Assembly: GCA_013180625.2 (NCBI GenBank)
Contig: SNVD02014686.1
Location: 28,168 to 92,167, forward strand
Direction: 5' to 3'
Length of the DNA: 64,000 nucleotides
DNA from: Boswellia sacra
Taxonomy: Eukaryota; Streptophyta; Magnoliopsida; Sapindales; Burseraceae
The notes beneath the pieces were generated by a model that saw only the letters and a program-made list of their open reading frames with translations, searched no databases and had not been told where the DNA came from. Shown in pieces: positions 44,262 through 55,708 of this stretch. Both the position numbers and the translations under genes were made by a program. Positions within the stretch are counted from its first letter, which is position 1. Every line of letters starts with the position of its first letter.

Positions 44262-45859
44262 ATGGAATTCCTGAGCTGTTTACTGTGGTTTCTCCTGACA
44301 TGGGTTTTGGTCACGGCCCTACAGTCCATTGCAAGAGCGGGCGGAGCAACTTCCTCGAAGCTTCCTCCGGGACCGACTCAATTTCCGGTTATTGGAAACC
44401 TCTTAGAACTTGGTGATAAACCTCACAAGTCCTTAGCCAAACTAGCCAAGGTTTATGGCCCCATAATGAGTTTAAAACTTGGGCAGGTGACAACGATAGT
44501 CATTTCATCTGCAAACTTAGCCAAAGAAGTTCTTCAGCTTCATGATATACTTTTCTGTAACCGAACTGTTCGCGACGTGATCCATGCTCAAAAACACCAT
44601 GAGTTCTCCGTTATTTGGCTACCGGCATCGGCGGCATGGAGAAATTTCAGAAGAATATGCAATTCACATATTTTCACTGGTCAGAAACTTGATTCCACCA
44701 AAGACCTACGGCGCAAAGAAGTGCAGCAGCTCCTAGCTTATGTTGAAGAAAGTTGCCGTACTGGTGAAGCAGTAGATATTGGCCAAGTAGCTTTCAATAC
44801 TAATATGAATATGATGTCAAACACTCTTTTTTCTGTTGATCTAGCTAATCCTCGTTCAGAGACTGCGCGACAATTTAAGGAGCTAGTGTGGGATATCATG
44901 TCAGGGATTGGAAAGACCAACTTGGCCGATTACTTTCCTGTGCTTAAAAAAATTGACCCGCAAGGTAGAAGGCGTCGCATGGCTTTCCACTTCAGAAAGT
45001 TGTTTGACGTTTTTGATCGCATGATTGATCAACGCTTGAAGCTAAGAGAAGCAAATGGTTCTGTCGAAAATAGAGATATGCTGGATACCCTCCTAAACAT
45101 CATTGAAAATAGCAGCGAGGAGATTAACCGGGACGCTATCAAACATTTGTTTATGGTTAATAAAACTCTTCTTCTTCTTTTTTCCCTCCTTTTCTATTTG
45201 TCTCTGTTGATTACTTGTATTTTATCAATAACAAGTTTTCCGTTTTATGACAGGATTTATTTAATGCCGGGACTGACACAACATCGAACACATTGGAATG
45301 GGCAATGGCAGAGCTTCTCAAGTGCCCGGAAGTTTTATCAAAAGTAAGATTAGAGCTGGAGCAAACTGTTGGCAGAGGCAACCAAGTTGAGGAATCGGAC
45401 ATCAACAAGTTGCCTTACTTACAGGCGGTCGTCAAAGAAATCTTAAGGTTGCACCCTGTAGCTCCGTTGTTACTCCCCCACAAAGCCTCAGCTGATATTG
45501 AAATCGGTGGTTTCACAGTCCCAAAGGGTGCACAAGTGTTAGTCAATTCATGGGCTATTGCTAGAGATGCAATAACATGGGAAAACCCAAACAATTTTCT
45601 ACCTGAAAGATTCTTGGGGTCGGATCTCGATGTAAAAGGCCGGAATTTTGAGCTCATCCCATTTGGTGCTGGGCGGAGAATGTGTCCCGGTTTGCTGCTG
45701 GCCATGAGAATGTTACATTTAATGTTGGGCTCACTCATCAACTCCTTTGAATGGAAGCTTCAGGATGGGGTTACACCAGAGAATATGGATATGGATGACA
45801 AGTTTGGCGTCACTTTACAGAAGGCTCAGCCTCTTCTCGCCGTCCCAATAGCTATTTAG
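44262..45859 (+). CDS. CYP76-like: cytochrome P450, CYP76 family (geraniol 8-hydroxylase-like), two exons, apparently intact
   Basis: This is a membrane-anchored monooxygenase of the ER. CYP76 members hydroxylate monoterpenols and other small molecules; the actual substrate cannot be told from sequence. Exon 1 is 44262-45155, intron 45156-45253 (GT...AG, phase 0), exon 2 45254-45859, giving 499 residues, normal for the family. Visible are an N-terminal anchor 'MEFLSCLLWFLLTWVLV', the proline hinge LPPGPTQFPVIGN, 'HHEFSVIWLPAS' and 'ICNSHIFTGQKLD' typical of CYP76, the I-helix AGTDTT (303-308), the ExxR motif KEILR (Glu360, Arg363), PERF (415-418) and the heme loop FGAGRRMCPG with Cys442. I prefer the ATG of MEFLS to one six codons upstream because it starts directly before the anchor. 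The intron has a pyrimidine-rich run, and an AATAAA follows the stop by 25 bases. No frame damage is seen. Confidence 0.93.
45156..45253 (+). other. intron of the CYP76-like gene
   Basis: 98 bases beginning GTTAAT and ending GACAG, T-rich inside. It falls between 'KHLFM' and 'DLFNAGTDTT', the usual single-intron position of CYP76-type genes just before the I-helix motif. Confidence 0.88.
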
Positions 45860-45883
45860 TTCTCTTCTCTTGTGCTAATTAAC

Positions 45884-45889
45884 AATAAA
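45884..45889 (+). terminator. poly-A signal of the CYP76-like gene
   Basis: AATAAA lies 25 bases after the stop codon, followed by T-rich sequence near 45925-45990. Confidence 0.5.
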
Positions 45890-46556
45890 TGGAACTACGA
45901 GGCAGTAGCAAATGCACTCGACTTTATCATTATCGTTTATAAACTTAGTAAAAGTCTTGTATCACGTTCTTCTCTTCTATGTTTTTGCATAAATATCACC
46001 CCATTATTTTCATGTAATTAGTGTTAAAAAAATTAAAAAGCCTGCTTGTTCAGGGAAAATTTCACTTGATTAAGTAATAATTGGCGCGTCACACACTTTT
46101 GAGTTTTGATAGATGTTTGGGAAAGTGACGGGAAGGAAATCTTAGATGTAGAATACCGGCAATCCTTGTTGCAAAACTAGAAGAAAAATCCAGGCAAAGT
46201 TACTGGACAGGTAAGAAGCGTGGTGAAAGAGTAATTATAAACCTGAGTTAATTTATTAAGCAAGAACCACAACCACATGAGAATCGAACCAACTTCAATA
46301 ATATAATAGAACTTCTTTACAATAGTCTCCCCAGAGACGCTCCGCACCAGCAAAATGCTTGTGCACAATCTCAATTGCCCTTCTGTCCATTTGGTTTCCC
46401 CATGTGATTATTTCCATCAATGAAAATTATTAAAATTATGAATTATTAGAGTATAAGGCTCTATTTCGAATTTGATTAAATTAATTTGGGTTGATTTAAC
46501 AAGCGATGTGACAAGACCAAATCACTTACCCATCATCTAAGATTCGGCTTTAGCTA
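45890..46556. other. intergenic DNA downstream of the P450
   Basis: I find no convincing gene. On the minus strand at 46310-46430 there is a short frame reading 'ITWGNQMDRRAIEIVHKHF' that looks protein-like in composition, but I cannot assign it to a family. Confidence 0.4.
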
Positions 46557-46852
46557 CGGTATCGATGCACCTGTTTTCAAAATTTTTGTAAATTTAGTGT
46601 AAAAGTTGTAAATTTTTATATGAAAGCCGTAAATGTGAAAAAAAAAGTTATAAATAAAAAATTGTACAACTATTTTTAATTTTTTGTAAATTAATGTAAA
46701 AGTTGTAAATCATTGTATAAAAGTCATAAATATGAAAAATTATTTATTTATAACTTTTTTCATATTTACGATTTTTATATAATGATTTACAACTTCTACA
46801 CTAAATTTACAAAAATTTTGAAAAACGGTTATATGGTACAACGATGTACTAT
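46557..46852. mobile_element. foldback MITE, ~295 bp
   Basis: Two arms of about 100 bp are inverted copies: left 'caaaatttttgtaaatttag' at 46578-46597 pairs with 'ctaaatttacaaaaattttg' at 46801-46820. The outer ends, gtatcgatgcacc and ggtacaacgatgtac, are imperfect inverted repeats. It is very AT-rich and has no ORF. The superfamily is not assigned because the target duplication is unclear. Confidence 0.72.
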
Positions 46853-49800
46853 AGTATGACCCGATAAGATTCTAATTTTGGGACCTCATTTAAGAAAGAT
46901 AGTATTACATGTTGTGTTCTCTTATATTCTAATATTTATCTCATGCCACGTAAAAAGTTTGGAAAGTTTGTATATATTATTGCTTCCAAAATCTTTTAAA
47001 CAAAGGTTTAGGGCAACAGGAATTATCAATGAGAAAAAGCATACTTGAATTCGAAACAAAACAATTTAGTATCTTAAGAAATTTCGTCCATTTCAAAACA
47101 TTAACAAAGTTCTTTAAGATTTCTTTCAAAAGTTAGATCATATTTGCTCAAGAGTTTGGAATGTAAAAATTGTGTAGCGTATTAGTTTTCTGATGATGGA
47201 AGTTAGCTTTCTCCAGGTAGAAGATAGTTTATTTTCTTTTGTATGTGAAATAATTAAGTGGAAATTATATTTAAAGTTTTATTTCTCAATTTTTTCTCAA
47301 CCCCAGACCAAATTTAATTGGAGCGTCAAGTGTGGTTGGTTAGTGTATCAATATCTATTATTAAGCAATTAATAAGATTTGTATAGCGATATTGAAGACT
47401 GATTGATATATTAATATGATATATATGTTAATCATTTATTTTTTCATTATTTATTAAAAGAATATAGACGAAATTCAGAGAATTGAAGTTAATTTCGTAA
47501 AAAATTCACGTCATATATTTTCCGCTTAGAGAAACTATCCATTCAACTCTTGTATTTATCGTCATGTAATGATATTTAATAAAGTATTAATAAAGGGAAA
47601 AAAAACATGTTTCACATGTTTAAAATGTAACAGTAACCATACATTTAATTTGTAAACTACTGTTTGATTCATTATTGCCCTACCTTTTCTAAACAGTATA
47701 TATTTATTTTCTAAAATTTTCATTTTATCTGTTGCATATATATACGTTGAAAGGTATTGGAGGCATTTGTTTTTTTTCGTATAATACAGAGGATGAGGAT
47801 TAAAAAGGGCAATGACGAAACCTACATGGAAAAAAAATTGTATTTTTAAATTAATTTTGAAATTATTTGTTCAAGAACCCCCACTAGAAAAATGTCCCCA
47901 CTAGAAAAACGTATTAAAATAAAACACTCCAAAAACAAGATTGTTCAACTGTAAAAATTCGATAGAAATAATTCCTCGATCCAAGAATCAACAAAATTTT
48001 CAAACCACATCACGGAAAATCCAAAACCTTACACTTGATGTGTACCCAATTTGTTATCATGAAGGAAAATTGACAAGGCCCATATCATGGCAATACCTTA
48101 AACCATATCATGGCGGTATCTTAGAGTCGCAGCAAAATTCAACTTTTTAGGGGTGTTGATGCACGACTTTCAGATGGCTAGAAAACAAGTTAAGACTCAA
48201 GTGGATCGCTAGGTCAAGATTCTGAAAATATAGAAAACTATCTATCAGTGATGGTACTAGAATATTTTAAGTGGACTTTTTAAAGAAAGACGTCTGAAAT
48301 TTTCTAAGTGAACTTTTTATGGAGAGAAGCTTTCATAGGTAAAGAACTCTAGAGAGTGAATGTACAAAAGTTTACATACTTTAGGTGAAAATCAAAATGG
48401 TTTATATAAACATTAGAAGGGGTCAATGTGAAACCTATATAACGGGTCTAAATAATGGACTTTGATAATATATTCACTATATCTGTATTGAATAAATTAA
48501 GGTCTAATTTTATGTCATCATAACAGTAGTCCACCTAACCCAATTCAAATGATCAGTCAGTGCCGGGCAAATTAATTGTTCGAGGATGACGGTTTTAGAT
48601 ATCAACAAAAAGGCCTCGAGAATATGATCATACTACGTGTATAGGCTTGATCTATTAAATTTAACGCAACTTCTACCCTAGGCAGGCATCGGATAGGACC
48701 CTACTGTGGGCTTAACCCACTGGACTTAATCAAGGTGACTTAAACCATAGGTTGGCTCACATAAATGGTCGTAAGCCTACTATGTGTGCACGCTCTTTTA
48801 TCAGTTAATGTTTGGTGACTTGATCCTATGGTCAGGTGTTACATGGGCGAGTGCTCTCTAAATAGGGGTTATATCCGATCTATTGATATGGCTTGAACCA
48901 TTAGGCAAGGACCATGCATGGAAATAAGCTGGGAAGCTCTCTACGACTGACATCTTCACTTAATTTAAATAAAACGTGCCTTGAAACATCTAAAATGTAA
49001 TTTTGAATTAATGGTTACTCTAAAATGCAACATGTCACTTTAAATTAATTTGAAATTTAATTTCGAGTGACTTGAAATTAAGTTCAAGCAAATTAAAAAT
49101 ATATTTGAAAATAAAATTTACAGTTTTGAGCAATGACTAATTTTATTTTTGAAGGAAGAGTAATAGAAAAATATAGAACTTCGAGTAAGTATTAACGTTT
49201 GAGTGAAATTAGATTTTCAAGTGAAAATTATAAATTTGACAGATAGATAACTATAATTTTGAAGAAAGAGTAATTGAAAAATATAATTTCAAGAAAAATA
49301 ATTAAAAGAAATATGATTTCTAATAAGTTGCAACTTCAAATATAATTTTGAATCATTCCACACTTAAAATATAATTTTTTGCCAACTTTTATTTTTTGAG
49401 GATAAATTTCAAGATTTTCGAAAAAGTTGGACCAGATCAGATTTCTACAGGGTGATTTCTTTAAACTTTTAAACAATATGGACCACCATGTAATTTGGCA
49501 AGTTGATTAAAATTGGGTTTTGTTGTAATTATTTTGTTTTGTTTGCTGCCTATACAAGAACTAGTGTAACCGGTTTTTAATCAAGAAATAAAAACACTTA
49601 TTTCTTCGGTTATAGTTGAAGCCATCTTGGAGAAAGAAACTTGAATGCAAATCTTTCTCTTCCTCCATTTTGCAAAGCAAGTGTAAAAATGTTTGTTTTA
49701 TTTTTCAGTTATTAATGTAATTATTTAATTTGACTATTAATCAAATTTATTTGTGTAATTAATTTAATTCAGTTTATATGTTGATGTGTCATTGTTAATA

Positions 49801-50270
49801 TAAGCAAGATTACTAGTTTCCCCTTCAACTGTTAGCTTTTCTGTTGAGGGACAAACCTCTGGGGACAAAAAGGCTATTTCCAAAATAGCGGGTCCTTAAC
49901 TGTAGTAAGGCCTAAGCTTAGGGGGTAAATAGTCATTATTTCTTTCTAAAATATGCTTTCCCCAGAGGTTTTCCAGGACCAGCCTGAAACTTTCTAAAGT
50001 GAAAATTTGATTGCTATGTTAGTTTTGTTCTAATAATGAAAGTAAGATTTATCAAGGTGGAAGATAGAAATTTTGTTTTTGTATCGTAGAATAATTCAGT
50101 GTATATGATATTTAAAGTTATATATCTCAATTTTCTCTTAACCCTAGACCAAATTTAATTAAATTGTGCTTGGTCAATGTATAATATATGCTATTTATAC
50201 TCTTAAGCAATAAAATTTTTATAGCATTATCAAAGATCAGTGATATATGACGTATAAAGTGCATTTGGGA
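46853..50270. repeat. intergenic DNA with a dispersed duplicated block
   Basis: The segments 47155-47420 and 49990-50260 are diverged direct copies (shared: 'ggtagaagatag', 'agaccaaatttaatt', 'ttaagcaat'). Between them, 47881-47914 holds two copies of 'ccccactagaaaaa', and 49835-49990 a small inverted pair (aacctctgggg and ccccagaggtt). No gene was found; frames here are under 70 codons and have no recognisable product. Confidence 0.5.
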
Positions 50271-51240
50271 AGCAACTTTTAAATTCTACTACTAGCTATA
50301 ACTATTTTGGTGTTTGGTAAACTCTTTCAAAACTGATTTTTCATGAAGTTGCTGCTCCAAGAATCTATTTTTGTATTAGATTGTAAAAACAGATAGAGGA
50401 TAACTTTTGAAAATTGATTTTGAAAAGTTAGAATTTTAATACATTAAAATACCAAAATTATTCTACCCAAAAAATAAAAATAAAAAAATACTCTTTAATA
50501 TTAAAATTTTCTAATTAATAATTAATTAATATATAATAAATAAAAAATTATTAAGATATATTTTTTTAATTTCATTTTTGAAAAATAAAAAAGATGTTGT
50601 CGAAGGATTGTCATCGCCGTCACCAACTGTTGGTGGTGTGGCACGTCCGACGACACTACTACCACTATAAAGTTAGCTGTCTAATGTCTGCTCACATTCG
50701 TTGAGGCCTTCATCGTTTATAGTGCCAATGAACAGGGATCAAACGTTTAAAGCATTGGTTTCAAAATTTTGATCCCTCAATCCCGTTCACCGATGACATG
50801 AATGATGATAATGTTAACGTATTTGGATAGAGCGCATCACGGTGAACATGGCGGTGTTAGCAGGGTCATCGGACGCGCTACACCATCGACGACCGGCGAC
50901 AACAAAGACAGCACTTCGATGGCTTTTGTTTTATTTTTCAAAAATTACATAATTAAATTATATTTTTAAATAATATAAAAACAATTTAATTATTTTTAAT
51001 AATATAATTTTTTTATTTACTTAAACATTAAAAAGTATACAATTTTTTTAAAAAATATATATTTTAGTCTTTTTATTGAAAATTAGTTTTTAAAAAACAA
51101 GTTTACGAAACACATATTATAAATTTTGGACAGCACAGTAATTTTGAACAGTTATTTTTTAACATCCTAAACTTTTTGAAATAGCACAGTTACCAACAGA
51201 TTTTGTTTATAACACTTTTATACAACAATTTTCAACAGTA
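50271..51240. mobile_element. possible MITE-like element with a GC-rich core
   Basis: 'tgtttggtaaactctttcaa' (50311-50330) is an inverted match to sequence ending near 51113, and both flanks are AT-rich. In the middle (about 50593-50930) lies a much more GC-rich 340-bp block. Exact ends and a target duplication could not be set. Confidence 0.4.
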
Positions 51241-51479
51241 TAACAACACAACCATAATTATAATATGTTACTCGTATATTATTTCACCTTATTTTATTTA
51301 TTAATATATTATGGACTAACGTTAGTGAATTTTATTCACTAATTTAATAAACCATAAATTTAATTTTTGATTAGTTTCTAAGTAAAATAAGGAGACAATA
51401 ATGTTCTGTTTTAGTTAAATGCAGATTCTTTGGAATGGAATTTGATTCCTAATAAAGCACATCCAAATTGGCACAAATC

Positions 51480-52661
51480 ATGCTAAAAAGAGGAAAAGTC
51501 TGGATTGCCAAAACAGAAGAATGGCGCTCTTGCTCAAAGCAGATGGCACAGCTGCGCAAAATGCAGAAATATAGATTTAAAATCAGAGACTTGGTGCTCC
51601 CGCACCATCCATAAGGCACAACGGCGTGAGATCAAGAACAAGAGAGCATCATACAACCAGAAAGTTGGCACTCCGGTGCCACTGTAGCTATACTCCTGTG
51701 TAAAGCCAATTCTGGAAATCTTCAAGATTCTTCTTTCAACTTGAATTTGACTTCTTTCTTTGGTAGAATATAAATAGGCGTATTTTAGGTCTTCATTAGG
51801 GTATCAGAGGCGTCATTAGAGGTACTTAAGAGGCAAGGAAGCAATGTACAACCCTTGGAGGCATAATTCAAGGGAGAATCCTCAAGGAATCTTCAAGTTT
51901 CCTAAGTTTTTCTTCCTACTTTATAATCTATGAATGCAACACAATTTTCTTATGTTATTTTTCTTTACATTGTGAACTAAATCCCTTTTTCTAGGGTTAG
52001 GATGTAGCCAAGTTTGATACTCTATTATTTTAATTAAATATATTGATGTTTATTCAATTTCTTGTTGAGTGAATTTTTCAAGTGTTTAATGCTCGTGATG
52101 GTCTGGCCAACTATTGCATAATTTCAGATATAAATTAGACTGAGAAGTTAATTTATATTAGTCCTTGATTAATTTACCATAAACTCACATGAGATAGAAA
52201 TATAATTGTGATTTATGCAACCTTACATGATTTCTTGTGCTTAAAGGATAATTATAGGTCGTTAGATGAGACGGGAATGTGATTCTCACTATAATTATAT
52301 ATTGTTATTGATTGAAAAAGAATAACAAATAGCTTAGAGAAATCGGCTAGCAACAAGGTTGATAAACATTGATTGAATTGGATTGAAAAATAGAGTGGAT
52401 AACTTAGGTGAAACCCGATACCCTAGAGTTTAATACCATTGATTTTATCTCAATTTAGTTTGACTCTTATCTCTTTGCTTAGTATATAATTAAGTTAATT
52501 AGTTAGTTAATTCCTTTAAAATTGATATTTATATTAATTATTCAAATAAAATCATAGTTAGATTAAGTTTAGTGGTTAATAATCAATCCTTGTGGGAACG
52601 ATAACTCGCTGATCATTATATTACTTGTTTGATTCTGTATACTTGTGGATTTTATATAAAA
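51480..52661 (+). repeat. E 5' LTR (probable), start uncertain
   Basis: The right boundary is set by the primer site at 52668. A TATA-like TATAAATAG lies near 51768-51776. The 3' LTR is beyond the window, so the left end cannot be checked; composition changes at about 51.4-51.5 kb. Short frames in it are not genes. Confidence 0.5.
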
Positions 52662-52667
52662 AGTTTT

Positions 52668-52684
52668 TGGCGCGGTTGTCGGGG
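52668..52684 (+). other. E primer-binding site
   Basis: TGGCGCGGTTGTCGGGG is two changes from the Athila-type TGGCGCCGTTGCCGGGG. The preceding 'aagttttt' is the same as in A2. Confidence 0.82.
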
Positions 52685-52866
52685 ATTGTTTTTATTAATA
52701 TTAGACTAAATAACTTGATTTTAGTTTGAATTTTATTTTCAGTTTTTACTTATAGTTTTGCTTCGTTTGATATTGGCAGTTGCATGCAAAAGTTTTGGAT
52801 TCCGAGATAGAATGAGCCTGTCGAAAGAATAGAAAGGAGAAGTACGAAAAGTCCAAACAAACAAAC

Positions 52867-53849
52867 ATGATGGCTAACAATATGGAAGGAAACGGAGAAA
52901 GAGCTATAGTCCCAGCTAATCCAAGACTCATGGATTACATGCTCCCTACAGTGACGGGAATTCATCAAGCTATAAGGAAGCCAGCTATTGAAGCAAACAA
53001 TTTTGAGATTAAACTAGCTACTCTTCATAATCATCTACATTTTGTGGACTACCTAATTAAAATCCTAATGCTCATATTGCTAATTTTATTGAAATCTGTG
53101 AAACATTTAAGCTCAATGGAGTTTCAGATGATACTATTAGACTACGTTTATTTCCGTTTTCATTAAAAGATACAGCTAAGAGTTTGGTGAATTCTTTACC
53201 TGTAGATTCTATCACTACTTGGGAGGAGTTAACCTAGGAATTCCTTGCCAAATTTTTCCCACCATCAAAGACAATCAAGCTACGAACAGAGATCTCCAAC
53301 TTTATACAATGTGAAGGAGAATCTCTATATGATACATGGAAGAGGTTCAAGGAGTTGCTAAGGAAGTGTCTTCATCATGGCCTAGCCAAATGGATGCAAG
53401 TACAAACCTTCTACAAAGGAATAGGACACTCAACAAGAACTTTCATAGATGAAGCTTCTGGAGGAGCTTTTATGAAGAAAATGCAAGATGAAGCATATGA
53501 CTTAATTGAGGAGATAGTAATGAACAACTTTCAATGGAATAGTGAGAGAGTTGCATCCAAAAAGCTAGCTGGACTCCACAATCTTGATGAGACAAACTCT
53601 TTGAAAGCGCAAATGGCTACATTGACTAGGCAATTACAAAATCATATAATGGCAGCCAATGCTATCCATGTCCCAGCTGTTGTATGTCAGCATTGTCAAG
53701 GTAACCATCCTAGTGAAGGGTGCAAAGAAGGGAATCCGTTCCAAGGACAGACTGAGGAAGTTAGTTATGTTAATTACAATTGTCCTAAGAATAACCCTTA
53801 TAGCAACACCTACAATCCAAGTTGGAGAAATCATCCAAATTTATCTTAG
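52867..53849 (+). pseudogene. E gag
   Basis: The start region '[20 protein letters not shown]' is followed by a frame change near 53060, then '[20 protein letters not shown]', an in-frame stop at 53236, 'FIQCEGESLYDTWKRFKELL', the zinc knuckle CQHCQGNHPSEGC and the landmark 'NPYSNTYNPSWRNHPN' shared with A2. Two breaks make it a pseudogene. Confidence 0.85.
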
Positions 53850-54101
53850 AGCAACCAAAACACCATTAAACCTCCCCAACAAACTTCTCAACTATGAAAG
53901 AAACCATCTCTAAAAGAAGCCTTGACCTAATTGACAATAACCATAACAAGCTTCGTGAAAAGAATTGACCAATTCATGGCTTAAACAAATAACAACTTCC
54001 AAAACCAATCAGCTCAAATTCGAAGTTTGGAGACTCAAGTAAGTTAGCTAACCAATATTGTCAGTGGAAGACTACAGGGTAACTTACCTAGCACTATCGA
54101 A

Positions 54102-54428
54102 GTGAACCCAAAAGAGCATTGCAAAACTATTACTTTGAGGAGTGGTAAAGAGTTGGGTGAGCCAATGAAGATTGAGAAGCAAAAAGAGAAAGAAGAAGAA
54201 GAACCAGCCACCATCCCCATGCCAACAATGAAAATTGACGAAGACGAGGTTCACAACACACCATTACCTACTGCAAAATCAATTCCTAAAGTCTCTTTTC
54301 CTCAAAGGCTACAAAAGAGTAATCTAGATAAACAATTGTCTAGGTTCTTAAGGTCTTCAAGAAGCTACACATCAATATACCTTTTGCGGAAGCCTTGGAA
54401 CAAATGTGCAGCTATGTCAAATTCATGA
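54102..54428 (+). pseudogene. E gag-pol linker
   Basis: It contains 'ITLRSGKELGEP' followed by an acidic stretch, the linker between Gag and protease in Athila-like elements. The frame changes near 54340. Confidence 0.7.
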
Positions 54429-54502
54429 AAGACATAGTGTCCAAGAAGCGAAAGCCATAAGATTATGAGATTGTTGCCTTAACCAAAGAGTATAGTGCCA
54501 TA

Positions 54503-54859
54503 TTGCAAAAGAAGCTGCCACCAAAGCTCAAGGATCCAGGGAGTTTTTCCATACCTTGCTCTATTGGTGATTCGTTCTTTACTAATGCATTATGTGATTT
54601 AGGTGCAAGCATAAATCTAATGCCTTTATTTGTTTTTAGGAAGCTTGGCCTATGTAAGGCATGTCCTACCATAGTTTCTTTGCAACTAGCCAATAGATCA
54701 ATCAAGCATCTAAGAGGAGTAATCGAAGATGTGTTGGTCAAGGTGGACAAGTTCATCTTTCTAACAGCTTTCATCGTGCTTGACATGGAGGAGGAGGCGA
54801 TACTAATTATCTTGGGCAGACTGTTTTTAGCAACTGGTATGGCATTGATTGATGTCTAA
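54503..54859 (+). pseudogene. E aspartic protease
   Basis: 'CDLGASINLMPLFVFRKLG' is the active-site loop (DLG), with 'LRGVIEDVLVKVDKFIF' and 'IILGRLFLATGMALIDV' (family: ILGRPF). The single frame is open over the whole domain, then ends at a stop. Confidence 0.83.
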
Positions 54860-55304
54860 AAGGGTGAGTTAAGGTTACGTGTTTAAGAGAAAGAGGTAAT
54901 ATTTAAGGTTTTTAATGCCATTAAATATCCGGATGGCATTGAAAATTGCTTTTGAATTGATGAGGTGAGTTCTATGGTATTAAAACATAAAAATTTACCT
55001 TTGGATGCATTAGACGCTATCTTGACATGTTCTAAATTTCTGGATGAGTTTGATGGTTGTGAAGTAGTTGAGTACATAAATTGGATGGATTCTTTTGGGC
55101 CAAATAATAGAAAATATTATGAGCCATTAGGACAATGACTTAGTAGACTATTACCTTCAATTGAAAAACCACCAAACCTTGGATTAAAGCAACTGCCTAG
55201 TCATCTTAAACATGCGTAGCTTGGAGAGTCATCCATACTTTCAGTCATTAGATCATCTACTTTGACTAGTGTAGAGGAAGAAAAATTGTTAAGGGTATTA
55301 AGAG

Positions 55305-55686
55305 TATGGGCGTGCAAAAATATCAGACCTGATCGGGTTTGATCGGGTTGATCGGGTTGGAGTCAGTTTTTGTGTTGCAATAACCCAAAATTGGGCTATG
55401 TAAATCGGGTTTCCTGCAATCAAGTTTAGAATCGAGTTGTTTTTGCATGTCCTATCTGACCCGACCAGACCCGACCAACCCGACCAAAATTGTCACACAA
55501 AATAAGCTCTAAAAATTATGTTAATCGAAACCCGACCCTAACCCAATCAACCCGACCCGATGATTCAGGTTACACCTCGGGTTCTATATTTGAAAAACCT
55601 AAACACAGGTCAAAAGTTTCAAACCCGACCATGCATCAGGTCGTATCGGATTAGGCAAAACTCGACCCGACCCGTGTGCACCCTTA
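55305..55686. mobile_element. hAT-type MITE, 382 bp, 8-bp target duplication
   Basis: ATTAAGAG flanks it at 55297-55304 and 55687-55694. The ends TATGGGCGTGCA and (reverse complement) TAAGGGTGCACA are imperfect inverted repeats. The interior is built of CGGGTT/GACCCG motifs, on the right half in complementary orientation, so it can fold. Removing it and one duplication restores the local reading frame of E ('EEKLLRVL' followed by 'REHKT'). Confidence 0.9.
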
Positions 55687-55708
55687 ATTAAGAGAGCATA
55701 AAACAACT

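Noticed and set aside
46177..46430. Minus-strand gene remnant ('ITWGNQMDRRAIEIVHKHF')
   Set aside because: It looks protein-like over about 30 codons only; no family recognised and stops follow quickly.
55310..55690. Interstitial telomere-like repeat suggested by GGGTT/AACCC motifs
   Set aside because: The motifs are irregular CGGGTT/GACCCG, not TTTAGGG arrays, and the block has hAT-like ends with an 8-bp duplication.
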